From: Rikenellaceae bacterium
Lineage (GTDB): Bacteria; Bacteroidota; Bacteroidia; Bacteroidales; Rikenellaceae
Assembly: GCA_015060075.1 (NCBI GenBank)
Contig: SUZE01000009.1
Span: 1-64,000 of the forward strand
DNA: 64,000 nucleotides
Direction: 5' to 3'
Numbering within the stretch: position 1 is the first letter of the stretch; every line of letters begins with the position of its first letter. The position numbers and the translations under genes are program-made. The notes below the pieces were generated by a model. It was given only the letters and a program-made list of their open reading frames with translations. It had not been told where the DNA came from and did not search any database. Shown one piece after another: positions 25,760 to 35,254 of this stretch.

Positions 25760-27979
25760 ATGAATAAAACCAAACTATTAAAATATCTCGCCTTTGGCTC
25801 GGCTCTACTTATTATAGTGGTGCTGATGGTTGCTACCATAATCGAAAAATTCTATGGCAGTCCATTTGTTCAAGAGTATATATATGGCGCAAAAACGATG
25901 GTTCTTCTTTGGCTGCTTTTGGCTATTTGTGTCGTATCCTATTTGGTGCGTAGAGGAGTTCATAAACGCTTTGTAACCTTTATGTTGCACATCTCATTTG
26001 CCGTGATTTTGTTCGGAGCCTACACCACCTGGAAATGGGGAGTGCAGGGTAGAGCCCATCTGCGACAGGGCGAAAGCACCGAATACTTCGTATCGGTAGA
26101 TGGCGAGGAACATAAATTTCCATTCTCGTTGAAATTGAGCAACTTCGAGTTGAAGTACTACGAAGGAACTTTTGCCCCGATGGACTATATCAGCCATCTC
26201 GAAATTACCGATGGTGAGCAGAAAATTGAGGGTAAGGTGTCGATGAATAATATCCTTTCGCATCGCCACTATTGTCTTTATCAGGCTGGGTACGATAAAG
26301 ATGGAAAGGGTACAACGCTTGCTGTTTCGTACGACCCTTGGGGTATCGGCATTACCTATACGGGGTATCTTCTTCTATTGCTTTCAATCCTCGCTTTCTT
26401 CGTGCAACCAAATAGCCGTTTTAGAGCGTTATTGCGTCACCCTGCACTCAAACGAGGTGCAGTTGCAATGCTTCTGCTCTGTTCGATAAATACAATTTCG
26501 GCAACCGAGCGTATGCCACATACGCTACCCCATGATGTAGCGGCAAAGTTTGGCGATTTGCATATCTACTACAACGACCGCATCTGCCCGTTACAGACCT
26601 TCGCCAAAGATTTTACCACCAAACTCTACGGAAAACCAACCTATCGTGGATTGAGTGCCGAGCAGGTTGTTACGGGTTGGTTCTTCTTCTATGATGATTG
26701 GAAGAGCGAGCCGATGATAAAGATTAAGGGCGGCGAAACAAAACGCTTCCTCGGTATCGAAGGCAACTATGCTCGACTAACCGACTTTGCATCTGTCGAT
26801 GGTTACAAACTCGAACCGGCACTGCGTGGCGAGGGCGAGGGTAACCGCCGAAATGCTGAGACGGCAAACGAAAAATTTAACATTGTGAGTATGCTTGCGA
26901 TGGGTAATTTGCTGAAAATCTATCCATACCGCAATGCCGAAGGTGTTGTCACTTGGTACTCGCTGGCTGACCGACTCCCTGCCGAAATGCCGTACGAACA
27001 GTGGCTATTTATAGGGCGTAGCATGAACCTCGTGGCAGAGAAGATAATGCTCAAAAAGTATGACGAGGTGGTGTCACTGCTCGACAAAATAGGACTCTAC
27101 CAAGCAAAAGAGGCGGGCGATAGTGTGCCTGCATCGTGGCGTTTCAAGGCAGAGAAATTGTACAACTCTGCAAATTTCAACCGTCCATTGGCTATGGCGT
27201 GTATGACGCTCGGAATACTCTTCTTCCTTGTATTCTGTCTGAGTGGCTCATTACGCAAGGGTGGCACAAAATGGCTCAACACCCTCCTCGCCATAGGATT
27301 GGGCGGAGTGTTGTTATATCTCACTCTGCAAATTGCTCTGCGATGGATTGTCAGCGACCATATTCCACTCTCAAACGGCTTCGAGACGATGCAATTTATG
27401 GCGTGGTGCAGTGCGCTTATAGCACTTTGCTCAATGCGTAAATTTCGTATGGCATTGCCATTCGGCTATCTGCTGTGCGGTTTTACACTCTTGGTGGCGA
27501 TGATGGGCGAAGCATCACCACGCATTACGCAACTTATGCCGGTGTTGCAGTCGCCACTGTTGAGCATACATGTTGTGGTGAGTATGATAGCCTACTCGCT
27601 GCTTGCCTTTGCGATGCTGAATGGCGTTACGGCTCTGATTTTGCGATACACCCTAAACGATTACAAGTCAGAGGTTGAGTATTTACAGGTCGTCAGCAAC
27701 ATTATGTTGTATCCGGCGGTATTTCTGCTCGCTATCGGTATTTTTATCGGTGCCGTGTGGGCAAATGTGTCGTGGGGCAGATATTGGGGCTGGGACCCGA
27801 AGGAGGTCTGGGCATTGATTACGATGTTGGTATATTCGGCGGCACTGCATAGTGGCTCACTCTCGAAACTGCGTCAGCCGATGACCTTCCATGTGTTTAT
27901 GGTTGTGGCGTTTTTGACAGTACTGATAACCTATTTCGGAGTCAATTTCCTCCTTGGAGGCATGCACTCGTATGCGTAG
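25760..27979 (+). CDS. ccsA: Fused cytochrome c biogenesis protein CcsBA
   Basis: The true start is the ATG of MNKTKLLKYLAF (25760), because the promoter lies at 25724 and the ORF-track extension of 122 residues covers the tRNA-remnant region. The 739-residue membrane protein joins a ResB/CcsB-like N-terminal half (membrane segments plus a large periplasmic loop, residues about 90-430) to a CcsA C-terminal half with the WWD-type tryptophan-rich motif YWGWDPKEVWALITML and conserved His residues (SDHIPLSNGFETM, HSGSLSKLRQP). It exports haem and attaches it to periplasmic c-type cytochromes (system II). Confidence 0.88.
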   Translation: MNKTKLLKYLAFGSALLIIVVLMVATIIEKFYGSPFVQEYIYGAKTMVLLWLLLAICVVSYLVRRGVHKRFVTFMLHISFAVILFGAYTTWKWGVQGRAHLRQGESTEYFVSVDGEEHKFPFSLKLSNFELKYYEGTFAPMDYISHLEITDGEQKIEGKVSMNNILSHRHYCLYQAGYDKDGKGTTLAVSYDPWGIGITYTGYLLLLLSILAFFVQPNSRFRALLRHPALKRGAVAMLLLCSINTISATERMPHTLPHDVAAKFGDLHIYYNDRICPLQTFAKDFTTKLYGKPTYRGLSAEQVVTGWFFFYDDWKSEPMIKIKGGETKRFLGIEGNYARLTDFASVDGYKLEPALRGEGEGNRRNAETANEKFNIVSMLAMGNLLKIYPYRNAEGVVTWYSLADRLPAEMPYEQWLFIGRSMNLVAEKIMLKKYDEVVSLLDKIGLYQAKEAGDSVPASWRFKAEKLYNSANFNRPLAMACMTLGILFFLVFCLSGSLRKGGTKWLNTLLAIGLGGVLLYLTLQIALRWIVSDHIPLSNGFETMQFMAWCSALIALCSMRKFRMALPFGYLLCGFTLLVAMMGEASPRITQLMPVLQSPLLSIHVVVSMIAYSLLAFAMLNGVTALILRYTLNDYKSEVEYLQVVSNIMLYPAVFLLAIGIFIGAVWANVSWGRYWGWDPKEVWALITMLVYSAALHSGSLSKLRQPMTFHVFMVVAFLTVLITYFGVNFLLGGMHSYA

Positions 27980-28000
27980 TATCTATATAGTATTACAGAT

Positions 28001-28047
28001 AGGTAATGATGCAATAAGTGATGCTTTCTGAATCATTACCTTTTTTT
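28001..28047. terminator. Terminator between ccsBA and rhaR
   Basis: AGGTAATGAT ... ATCATTACCT stem with a T-rich run TTTTTTT, between convergent genes. Confidence 0.8.
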
Positions 28048-28055
28048 GTCAGTTC

Positions 28056-28964
28056 TTAATCCTTGTCGTATGTTAGTTTGTTCTCATCACGGAATTGTCG
28101 TGGTGTGATACCTTCGATTTTGCGGAAGAGGGTGGAGAATTGACCAACGCTCTCAAAACCGAGTGTGTAAGCAGTTTCGCTTATGCTTTGTTGCTCCGAC
28201 ACAAGAATCTCCTTGGCACGACTTATCAATAGACGGGATATGTACTGCGCAGGGGCGATACCTGTGATACGCTTAAATGTCTGTCGAAACCACGAATAGC
28301 CTACGCCTAACGAATTGGCAATATCTTCGGCACGCAGGGAGTGGTGTACTCGTTCACGCATCAGCTGTCGTGCTTCATTGATAACCTCCTCGGTGCGATT
28401 TCCTCCATCGCCATAGTTTTTGTATTTATACGATACGATGCCGAGCATGTGGGTTACGATTCCCGACAGAATCTGTTGGCAACCGATGCTCTCCTTATCG
28501 GCAAGATGAATGGCATCTCGGTATAACGACATTAGTGTATTGCTGATGCCGATGTTGAGTAGGGCATTTTTGCGTGAAAAAAATCCTGCTGCGACAATTC
28601 TCTCGGCAATTCGCCCCCTGAAACCAATCCAATATTCGCTCCAACCGGACTGAGGGTCCGGTGCGTAGTTGTGTCGCTCTCCCGGAAATAGAAATATGAC
28701 GGTTCCGGCTTCAACCTTCTGGCGAGGTACTGACTGAGATTCGAAAAAACCACTTCCTTCGTTGATGTAGACCATTTGGAACTCCTCCAATATGCGACCA
28801 TTTTGTGGCTTGAAGTAGTAAGAGTCGGGGTGTTGCTGCATTGCAGGGTAGTGCTCATTTGGAGCGATTGATTGTTTGCCGACAGTGGTGACAACCAATC
28901 CCCAATCCCAATCGTTGGGACTAATGGTCAAATATTTTAGCGAATTATTGTCAAGTTCTTTCAT
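28056..28964 (-). CDS. AraC-family regulator of the rhamnose operon (RhaR-like)
   Basis: A 302-residue AraC/XylS-type activator. The N-terminal 180 residues form a cupin-like sensor domain (FLFPGERHNYAPDPQSGWSEYWIGF); the C-terminal 100 residues hold two HTH motifs (LRAEDIANSLGVGYSWFRQTFK and SISETAYTLGFESVGQFSTLFRK) ending in TPRQFRDE. It is transcribed away from rhaB, whose start lies about 100 bp off, so it very probably senses L-rhamnose and activates rhaBATD. Assignment rests on context plus family. Confidence 0.85.
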   Translation of the reverse strand: MKELDNNSLKYLTISPNDWDWGLVVTTVGKQSIAPNEHYPAMQQHPDSYYFKPQNGRILEEFQMVYINEGSGFFESQSVPRQKVEAGTVIFLFPGERHNYAPDPQSGWSEYWIGFRGRIAERIVAAGFFSRKNALLNIGISNTLMSLYRDAIHLADKESIGCQQILSGIVTHMLGIVSYKYKNYGDGGNRTEEVINEARQLMRERVHHSLRAEDIANSLGVGYSWFRQTFKRITGIAPAQYISRLLISRAKEILVSEQQSISETAYTLGFESVGQFSTLFRKIEGITPRQFRDENKLTYDKD

Positions 28965-29026
28965 TTTCTGTCAAATTTGAAACATTTAATATCAAAATTG
29001 AAAATCAAAGTTAGTAAATATATTCT

Positions 29027-29042
29027 TAAATTTGCAAAGATA
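29027..29042. promoter_or_regulatory. Overlapping divergent -7 elements, rhaR and rhaB
   Basis: TAAATTTGCAAAGATA reads TAAATTTG on the plus strand and TATCTTTG on the minus strand, sharing the palindrome TTTGCAAA. Both match TAnnTTTG. The -33 regions are weak, as expected for activator-dependent promoters. Confidence 0.6.
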
Positions 29043-29065
29043 AAATAGAAATTTGCTCAAAGAGT

Positions 29066-30535
29066 ATGGGAACTTACAACTTTTTAGCCTTTGATTTAGG
29101 CGCAACAAGCGGTCGCTCGGTTGTTGGAACGCTACAAAATGGCAAAATTGAAATACGGGAATTAACTCGTTTTCCAAACGGAATTATTGAGTTACACGGA
29201 AAGTTTTATTGGAATCTGCTCGGCTTGTATGAGCACCTCAAAGAGGGACTTGTTGCGTGTGCCAAGGAGGGAATTACTCCGAATTCAATTGGAATAGATA
29301 CTTGGGGTGTTGATGTGGTGCCTATCGGAGAAGATGGCTCTATTCTTGGTATGCCGAGAGCCTATCGTGACCCATATACTGTGGGTGCACCCGAAAAATA
29401 CTTTGAGATTGTTCCTCGTGAGGAGGTCTACGATAAGACGGGTATTCAGATTATGAATTTCAACACCTTGTTCCAAATATATGCTGCCGTTCAGGAGGGC
29501 TATACCCCTATGGTAGAGGCGAAGCGTCTGTTGTTTATTCCCGATGCTTTGGCATATATGCTTACGGGTAAGGAGTTCTGCGAATATACCATCGCTTCGA
29601 CTTCGCAAATTCTCAACCCTCGCAATGGTAAGTTTGAAGGCTCGTTGTTGAGGGCAGCAGGCGTGAGTGCCGACATTCTCCCTGAACCTCAGTTGCCGGG
29701 CGTTGTTGTGGGAACGTTGTGCGATGCGCTTGCTACCGAAACCCGTATTGGCAAGGTTGATGTCGTTGCGGTGGCAGGACACGATACCGCTTCGGCTGTG
29801 GCAGCGGTGCCTGCCGAGAACGAGCGATTTGCATACCTCTCTTCGGGTACTTGGTCGTTGATGGGTATCGAAACCAAAGAGCCTATCATCAACGAGGAGT
29901 CATTCCGTTACAACTTTACGAACGAAGGCGGTGTTGATGGCACAACTCGCTTCTTGAAGAATATCTGCGGTATGTGGATATTGGAGCAGTGCCGTAAAGA
30001 GTGGGAGAGAGTCGGCAAGAGTTACTCCTATCCTGAAATTGTCGAGATGGCAAACTCGGCAGAGCCATTTGTGTCGTTCATCAATCCTGATGATGCATCG
30101 TTTGCCAATCCGCAGTCGATGTTGCGAGCAATCGAGGAGTTTTGTATTCGCACGGGGCAACCTGTGCCACAGAGCGACAAACAGATTGTCCGCACAATTT
30201 TCGAGAGTTTGGCACTGCGCTATCGTGAGGTGTTGGAGATATTGGAGAGCATGTCGCCATTCGAGATTGATGTGTTGCACATCATAGGTGGTGGTGCAAA
30301 AAATGCTCTGCTCAACCAATTCACTGCTAATGCCATCGGTAAGCGTGTGGTGGCAGGTCCTTCGGAGGCTACCGCTATCGGAAATATCATGATGCAGGCT
30401 ATTGGTGCAGGAGTTGTGGGCTCGTTGGCAGAGGCTCGTAAGATTATTCGTGCCTCAATTGAAACGGAGGAGTTCCTGCCCGAGAATAGTGAGCAGTGGA
30501 ACGCAGCATACGAAAAATTTCATGACTTAAAATAA
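29066..30535 (+). CDS. rhaB: L-rhamnulokinase
   Basis: A 489-residue FGGY-family kinase phosphorylating L-rhamnulose at position 1. The phosphate loop FDLGATSGRSVVG is at the N-terminus; GIDTWGVDVVPI, the GHDTASAVAAVP segment, and the adenosine-binding HIIGGGAKNALLNQFTANA lie further on. Length is that of E. coli RhaB (489). It is the first gene of the rhaB-rhaA-rhaT-rhaD run; gaps are 12-20 bp, so they form one operon. Confidence 0.95.
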   Translation: MGTYNFLAFDLGATSGRSVVGTLQNGKIEIRELTRFPNGIIELHGKFYWNLLGLYEHLKEGLVACAKEGITPNSIGIDTWGVDVVPIGEDGSILGMPRAYRDPYTVGAPEKYFEIVPREEVYDKTGIQIMNFNTLFQIYAAVQEGYTPMVEAKRLLFIPDALAYMLTGKEFCEYTIASTSQILNPRNGKFEGSLLRAAGVSADILPEPQLPGVVVGTLCDALATETRIGKVDVVAVAGHDTASAVAAVPAENERFAYLSSGTWSLMGIETKEPIINEESFRYNFTNEGGVDGTTRFLKNICGMWILEQCRKEWERVGKSYSYPEIVEMANSAEPFVSFINPDDASFANPQSMLRAIEEFCIRTGQPVPQSDKQIVRTIFESLALRYREVLEILESMSPFEIDVLHIIGGGAKNALLNQFTANAIGKRVVAGPSEATAIGNIMMQAIGAGVVGSLAEARKIIRASIETEEFLPENSEQWNAAYEKFHDLK

Positions 30536-30555
30536 CACAAAAAACTATTAAAACT

Positions 30556-31806
30556 ATGAATGAAGCAAAAATCAAACAGGCTTATGACATCGCAGTAGAG
30601 CGTTATGCAGAGTTCGGCATTGATGTAGAGAAGGTGCTCGAAAAGTTGCACAAGGTTGAGATTTCGATGCACTGCTGGCAGGCAGACGATGTAAATGGTT
30701 TCGAGTCGGCAGGTGACCTGACAGGCGGTATTCAGACCACAGGAAACTATCCGGGTAAGGCTCGTAATATCGAGGAGTTGCGTGCCGATATCTTGAAGGC
30801 TAAGTCGCTTATCCCCGGTAATCAGCGTTTGAACTTGCACGAGATTTATGGTGACTTCGGTGGGAAATTCGTGGACCGTGACCAAGTTGAGCCAAAACAC
30901 TTCGAGAGCTGGATGCAGTGGGGCGCAGAGCATGGAATGAAGTTGGACTTCAACTCGACTTCGTTCTCGCACGCAAAGTCGGGCGATTTGTCGTTGTCGA
31001 ATCCTAATCCGGAGATTCGCAACTTCTGGATTGAGCATACAAAGCGTTGCCGTGCTGTGGCAGAGGAGATGGGACGCCGTCAAGGTGACCCTTGTATCAT
31101 GAACTTGTGGGTACATGACGGTAGCAAGGATATTACCGTAAACCGCATGAAGTATCGCGAGTTGTTGAAGGATTCGTTGGACCAAATCTTCGCAACCAAG
31201 TACGACAATATGAAGGATTGTATCGAGTCGAAGGTGTTCGGTATCGGTTTGGAGAGCTACACCGTGGGTTCTAACGACTTCTATATCGGCTATGGCGCAC
31301 AGAACAATAAGATGGTAACCCTCGACACAGGTCACTTCCACCCAACCGAGAGCGTTGCCGACAAGTTGTCGTCATTGCTTCTATATGTTCCTGAGGTTAT
31401 GCTCCATGTGAGCCGTCCTGTTCGTTGGGATTCCGACCATGTAACCATTATGAATGACGAAACGCTCGATTTGATGCAGGAGATTGTTCGTTGCGATGCT
31501 CTCGACAAGGTACATATCGGTCTTGACTACTTCGATGCTTCGATTAACCGTATCGGTGCTTATGTAGTCGGAACACGAGCAACTCAGAAGTGTTTGTTAC
31601 GTGCTCTGTTGGAGCCAATTGCACAGTTGCGTGAGTACGAGGCAAATGGCCAGTTCTTCGAGCGTTTGGCACTCTTGGAGGAGGCGAAGGCTCTCCCTTG
31701 GAACGCAGTATGGGATATGTACTGCTTGCGCAACAATGTACCTGTCGGCGAGGCATTTATCGCTGATGTACAGAAGTATGAGAAGGAGGTAACCTCTAAA
31801 CGCTAA
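30556..31806 (+). CDS. rhaA: L-rhamnose isomerase
   Basis: A 416-residue TIM-barrel isomerase converting L-rhamnose to L-rhamnulose with Mn/Zn. Family blocks seen: VEISMHCWQADDVNGFE, GGIQTTGNYPGKARN, LHEIYGDFGGKFVDRD, FNSTSFSHAKSGDLSLS, NLWVHDGSKD, and LDTGHFHPTESVADKLS, which carries metal ligands. Length matches E. coli RhaA (419). It supplies the substrate of RhaB encoded just upstream. Confidence 0.96.
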   Translation: MNEAKIKQAYDIAVERYAEFGIDVEKVLEKLHKVEISMHCWQADDVNGFESAGDLTGGIQTTGNYPGKARNIEELRADILKAKSLIPGNQRLNLHEIYGDFGGKFVDRDQVEPKHFESWMQWGAEHGMKLDFNSTSFSHAKSGDLSLSNPNPEIRNFWIEHTKRCRAVAEEMGRRQGDPCIMNLWVHDGSKDITVNRMKYRELLKDSLDQIFATKYDNMKDCIESKVFGIGLESYTVGSNDFYIGYGAQNNKMVTLDTGHFHPTESVADKLSSLLLYVPEVMLHVSRPVRWDSDHVTIMNDETLDLMQEIVRCDALDKVHIGLDYFDASINRIGAYVVGTRATQKCLLRALLEPIAQLREYEANGQFFERLALLEEAKALPWNAVWDMYCLRNNVPVGEAFIADVQKYEKEVTSKR

Positions 31807-31825
31807 TTGATTATATCTTGCAATT

Positions 31826-32863
31826 ATGGATATCTTAATTGGTCTTTTGATTATAGCGGTAGGTGCATTTTGCCAATCGAGTTGCTATGTGCCTATCAAC
31901 AAGATTAAGGGTTGGAGTTGGGAGTCGTATTGGCTCGTGCAGGGGGTCTTTGCGTGGATACTCTTCCCACTTCTCGGGGCGTTGTTGGCTGTGCCTGAGG
32001 GGCACAGCCTGCTCGAACTCCTCGAAACGGGAGATAACTTCAATATCTTGATGACCGTTGTATTCGGTGTGCTGTGGGGGATTGGAGGTTTGACCTTCGG
32101 ACTCTCGATGCGCTATCTCGGTGTTGCACTCGGTCAGAGCATTGCTCTCGGAACATGTGCCGCAGGAGGTACTCTTTTAGGACCTGTATTGCTCAACGCC
32201 TTCTTCCCTGAGAGGGGTGCGTTGGAGTCACTTACTTTTTCAGTTATTTCGGGCGTGGTTGTAACCTTGCTCGGTATTGCAATTATTGGTGTGGCAGGTA
32301 TGATGAAGGCGAACTCTCTTCCGGAGGAGGAGAAGAAAGTGGCAGTCAAGGATTTCAATTTCCCGAAGGGTATCGCTATCGCTCTGTTGGCGGGTGTTAT
32401 GAGTGGCTGCTTCAATGTAGGTTTGGAGTTCGGCAAGGATATCAACTTTGGCGAATTGACAGCCCCTATGTTTAAGACCTTACCTGCTACGCTGCTCGTA
32501 ACTTTGGGCGGATTCCTCACAAATGCGGTCTATTGCCTATATCAGAACTATAAAAACAAGAGTTTCTGCGACTACAAGCAGGGCAAATTGTGGGGTAATA
32601 ACCTTTTGTTCTGCGCATTGGCAGGAGCGTTGTGGTACAGTCAATTCTTCGGATTGAGCCTTGGTAAGGGATTTCTTACCGAGTCGCCAACGCTGATGAC
32701 TTTGTCGTTCTGTATCTTGATGTCGCTGAATGTTACATTCGCAAATCTTTGGGGCATAATTCTTAAAGAGTGGAAGGGCTGCTCGAAAAAGACCATTGCA
32801 GTACTTGTTTTGGGTATTGTAGTTTTGGTTTTGAGTTCATTCCTTCCTGAGTTGTTAAAATAA
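31826..32863 (+). CDS. rhaT: L-rhamnose/proton symporter
   Basis: A 345-residue inner-membrane protein with about ten hydrophobic segments, matching RhaT of the drug/metabolite transporter superfamily (WSWESYWLVQGVFAWILFPLLGA near the N-terminus; IGGLTFGLSMRYLGVALGQSIALG). It would import L-rhamnose by proton symport. Its place between the isomerase and aldolase genes supports the substrate. Confidence 0.94.
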   Translation: MDILIGLLIIAVGAFCQSSCYVPINKIKGWSWESYWLVQGVFAWILFPLLGALLAVPEGHSLLELLETGDNFNILMTVVFGVLWGIGGLTFGLSMRYLGVALGQSIALGTCAAGGTLLGPVLLNAFFPERGALESLTFSVISGVVVTLLGIAIIGVAGMMKANSLPEEEKKVAVKDFNFPKGIAIALLAGVMSGCFNVGLEFGKDINFGELTAPMFKTLPATLLVTLGGFLTNAVYCLYQNYKNKSFCDYKQGKLWGNNLLFCALAGALWYSQFFGLSLGKGFLTESPTLMTLSFCILMSLNVTFANLWGIILKEWKGCSKKTIAVLVLGIVVLVLSSFLPELLK

Positions 32864-32875
32864 TAGGTAAAGAGT

Positions 32876-33685
32876 ATGAAATCAATATTGGAAAATCGCC
32901 CTGCACTTGCTGCCGAGGTTGAGAAGGTTGCCGAGGTGGCAGGTTATCTATGGCAGAAAGGTTGGGCAGAGCGTAACGGTGGTAACATTACGGTAAATAT
33001 CACCGAATATATCGATGACGAGATTAAGGCGTTGCCTGCAATCAGCGAGGTCTATCAGATTGGCGCAGTGTTGCCACACTTGAAGGGTTGCTACTTCTAC
33101 TGCAAGGGTACAAATATGCGTATGCGTGATTTGGCTCGCCGACCTATGGAGAATGGCTCTATTATCCGTATCTTGGAGGATTGCGCATCGTACGTTATCA
33201 TAGCAGATAACCTCGTAAAGCCTACTTCGGAATTGCCTTCGCATCTTAGCGTACACAACCACCTTATCAGCATAGGCTCGCCGTATAAGGCTTCGTTGCA
33301 TACCCACCCAATTGAGTTGGTGGCGATGTCGCATAGCAAGAAGTTTCTCGAAAAAGATGTCGCCACAAAGTTGTTGTGGAGCATGATTCCCGAAACAAAG
33401 GCTTTCTGCCCTCGTGGATTGGGTATCGTGCCTTACAAGTTGCCCGGCTCGGTTGAGTTGGCAGAGGCTACAATTGCAGAGTTGGCAGACTACGATGTCG
33501 TGATGTGGGAGAAGCATGGCGTATTCGCAGTTGATTGCGATATTATGCAGGCTTTCGACCAGGTCGATGTGCTGAACAAGTCAGCCCTTATATATATGGC
33601 AGCGAAGACTATGGGATTTGAACCTGAGGGTATGAGCGATGAACAGATGCGTGAGATGTCTGTGGCATTCAATCTGCCTAAATAA
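32876..33685 (+). CDS. rhaD: Rhamnulose-1-phosphate aldolase
   Basis: A 269-residue class II aldolase of the fuculose/rhamnulose aldolase family, splitting L-rhamnulose-1-phosphate to dihydroxyacetone phosphate and L-lactaldehyde. The NGGNITVNI glycine-rich phosphate loop, LPSHLSVHNHLI, the zinc HTHP motif (ASLHTHPIELVAMSH) and the late MWEKHGVFAVD give the His ligands. Length fits E. coli RhaD (274). Last gene of the rha operon; no lactaldehyde reductase gene (fucO) follows. Confidence 0.95.
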   Translation: MKSILENRPALAAEVEKVAEVAGYLWQKGWAERNGGNITVNITEYIDDEIKALPAISEVYQIGAVLPHLKGCYFYCKGTNMRMRDLARRPMENGSIIRILEDCASYVIIADNLVKPTSELPSHLSVHNHLISIGSPYKASLHTHPIELVAMSHSKKFLEKDVATKLLWSMIPETKAFCPRGLGIVPYKLPGSVELAEATIAELADYDVVMWEKHGVFAVDCDIMQAFDQVDVLNKSALIYMAAKTMGFEPEGMSDEQMREMSVAFNLPK

Positions 33686-33838
33686 TCGGCGTAAAGATAA
33701 AACTATAAAGAATAGAACTTCATCTACAATCGTATTGTCGTCACTCTTGTTGATTGGTTGATGCAACCGACTCGACTGCGGAGCACTTGGTATTCAACCG
33801 CACCGTAACGTTGAAGGACTCGTGGGCGAAAATCAACA

Positions 33839-33878
33839 AAAAGAGTGTGTTCAAAAAACTTGTTGAACACACTCTTTG
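33839..33878. terminator. Terminator after the rha operon
   Basis: AAAGAGTGTGTTCAA ... TTGAACACACTCTTT perfect stem with a small loop, between convergent rhaD and the MltD-like gene. The 150 bp between rhaD and this hairpin hold only short palindromes such as GGTTGATGCAACC. Confidence 0.88.
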
Positions 33879-33887
33879 CCATTATAT

Positions 33888-35246
33888 CTATCCTCTTGGT
33901 TTTGGTTTCTCGATACGGAGTTTTTGTCCGGGACGAATAACCGTGGATTTCAACCTATTCCACTTCATCAACTCCTTAACGGTACAACGGTTGCGCTTTG
34001 CGATAAGTCCGAGGTTGTCGCCTTTGCGCACGGTGTAGATATAGCCGACACCTTCGGCTCGCTTCTTCTCCAAGTTGGCAGGATTGAGGTACTCCTTCAA
34101 ATAGAGCGAATCCTTCTCGTGTATCGCCTTTTCGTTCGAGATAAACTCACTCGTATAGCGTGTAGGAAGTCGCAACGAATAGGCCTTTTTTGTTGCCGGT
34201 ACGATATCCAACTTATATTGCGGATTCAAATCACGCAGCGTCTCAATCGGAATGTTGAGTGTTGAGGCCACTTGTCCAAGGTGCATCACACGATGTACCA
34301 TTACCGTATCCGTAGCGATACAATCGGGGGTTGCTTTTGGCTCGATATTGTGCGCCTTGTGGTAGGTGTAGGCGTATGCTGCGGCGATATATTTCGGCAC
34401 ATATCCTCGGGTCTCTCGTGGCAGAAAATCGTATATATCCCAAAAAGTTTTGCAATTCTCGCCTGCACGAGCCAAGGCTCGATTTACGTTGCCCGGACCA
34501 CAGTTGTAGGCGGCAATAGCAAGAGTCCAATCGCCGTATGTCTTATAGAGATGTGCGAGGAACTTGCAGGCTGCACGGGTTGATTTCAGAACATCGCAAC
34601 GCTCATCGACCAATGAATTTATCTCCAATCCGAGATTTTTGCCCGTAGCAGGCATAAACTGCCACAAACCAACTGCTCCCATGCGAGAGGTTGCACGAAT
34701 GGAGAGGTTTGATTCGATAATCGGCAGATAGCGCAACTCCAATGGTAACCCCGCAGCGTGTAACTCCTCCTCTATAATCGGAAAGTAATATTTCGATAGT
34801 GCAAGAACGCTTGATAATGAACTCCAACGACCATTGAGATATTGATTGATGAAGTTGCGTACGATATAGTTGTAGGGGAGGTGTACGGGTGAAACCATAT
34901 CCAGCAATCGCTGCTTATAGAGCGAATCGACAGGAGTGTTCTCTGTCGTGTCGTCATCGCCTGCGTATGTGTCGAAGAAAGATTTTTCGCTCTGCGCTTG
35001 GTGGAGTACAGTCCAAGCCTCTACAAGAGAGTCTATTTCGGCAGGGGAGTGCGCAAGGTGTAGAGTGTCAATGCGTGGTGCGGGCGTTGGCTTTACTTTT
35101 ATAGTATCGGTGATAACCACTCGTATAGTGTCATATACGGGTATGACAACCGTTTGCGTCTCATTCCTTTTGCGTTTGGCTGCCAATGTTGTAGGTGATA
35201 TGCACAATGCAATAAGAACGAGCAGTAGTATAGTTCGTTTAAGCAT
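33888..35246 (-). CDS. mltD: LysM-containing membrane-bound lytic transglycosylase (MltD-like)
   Basis: A 452-residue secreted protein (signal peptide MLKRTILLLVLIALCISPTTLA). The SLT domain lies near residues 170-300: LRYLPIIESNLSIRATS contains the catalytic Glu, then GAVGLWQFMPATGKNLGL and AIAAYNCGPGNVNRA. One LysM domain at the C-terminus (YTVRKGDNLGLIAKRNRCTV) binds peptidoglycan. It cleaves glycan strands during wall turnover. It follows the DUF5683 gene in the minus-strand par cluster; this order is common in Bacteroidetes. Confidence 0.92.
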   Translation of the reverse strand: MLKRTILLLVLIALCISPTTLAAKRKRNETQTVVIPVYDTIRVVITDTIKVKPTPAPRIDTLHLAHSPAEIDSLVEAWTVLHQAQSEKSFFDTYAGDDDTTENTPVDSLYKQRLLDMVSPVHLPYNYIVRNFINQYLNGRWSSLSSVLALSKYYFPIIEEELHAAGLPLELRYLPIIESNLSIRATSRMGAVGLWQFMPATGKNLGLEINSLVDERCDVLKSTRAACKFLAHLYKTYGDWTLAIAAYNCGPGNVNRALARAGENCKTFWDIYDFLPRETRGYVPKYIAAAYAYTYHKAHNIEPKATPDCIATDTVMVHRVMHLGQVASTLNIPIETLRDLNPQYKLDIVPATKKAYSLRLPTRYTSEFISNEKAIHEKDSLYLKEYLNPANLEKKRAEGVGYIYTVRKGDNLGLIAKRNRCTVKELMKWNRLKSTVIRPGQKLRIEKPKPRG

Positions 35247-35254
35247 AATCGTTT

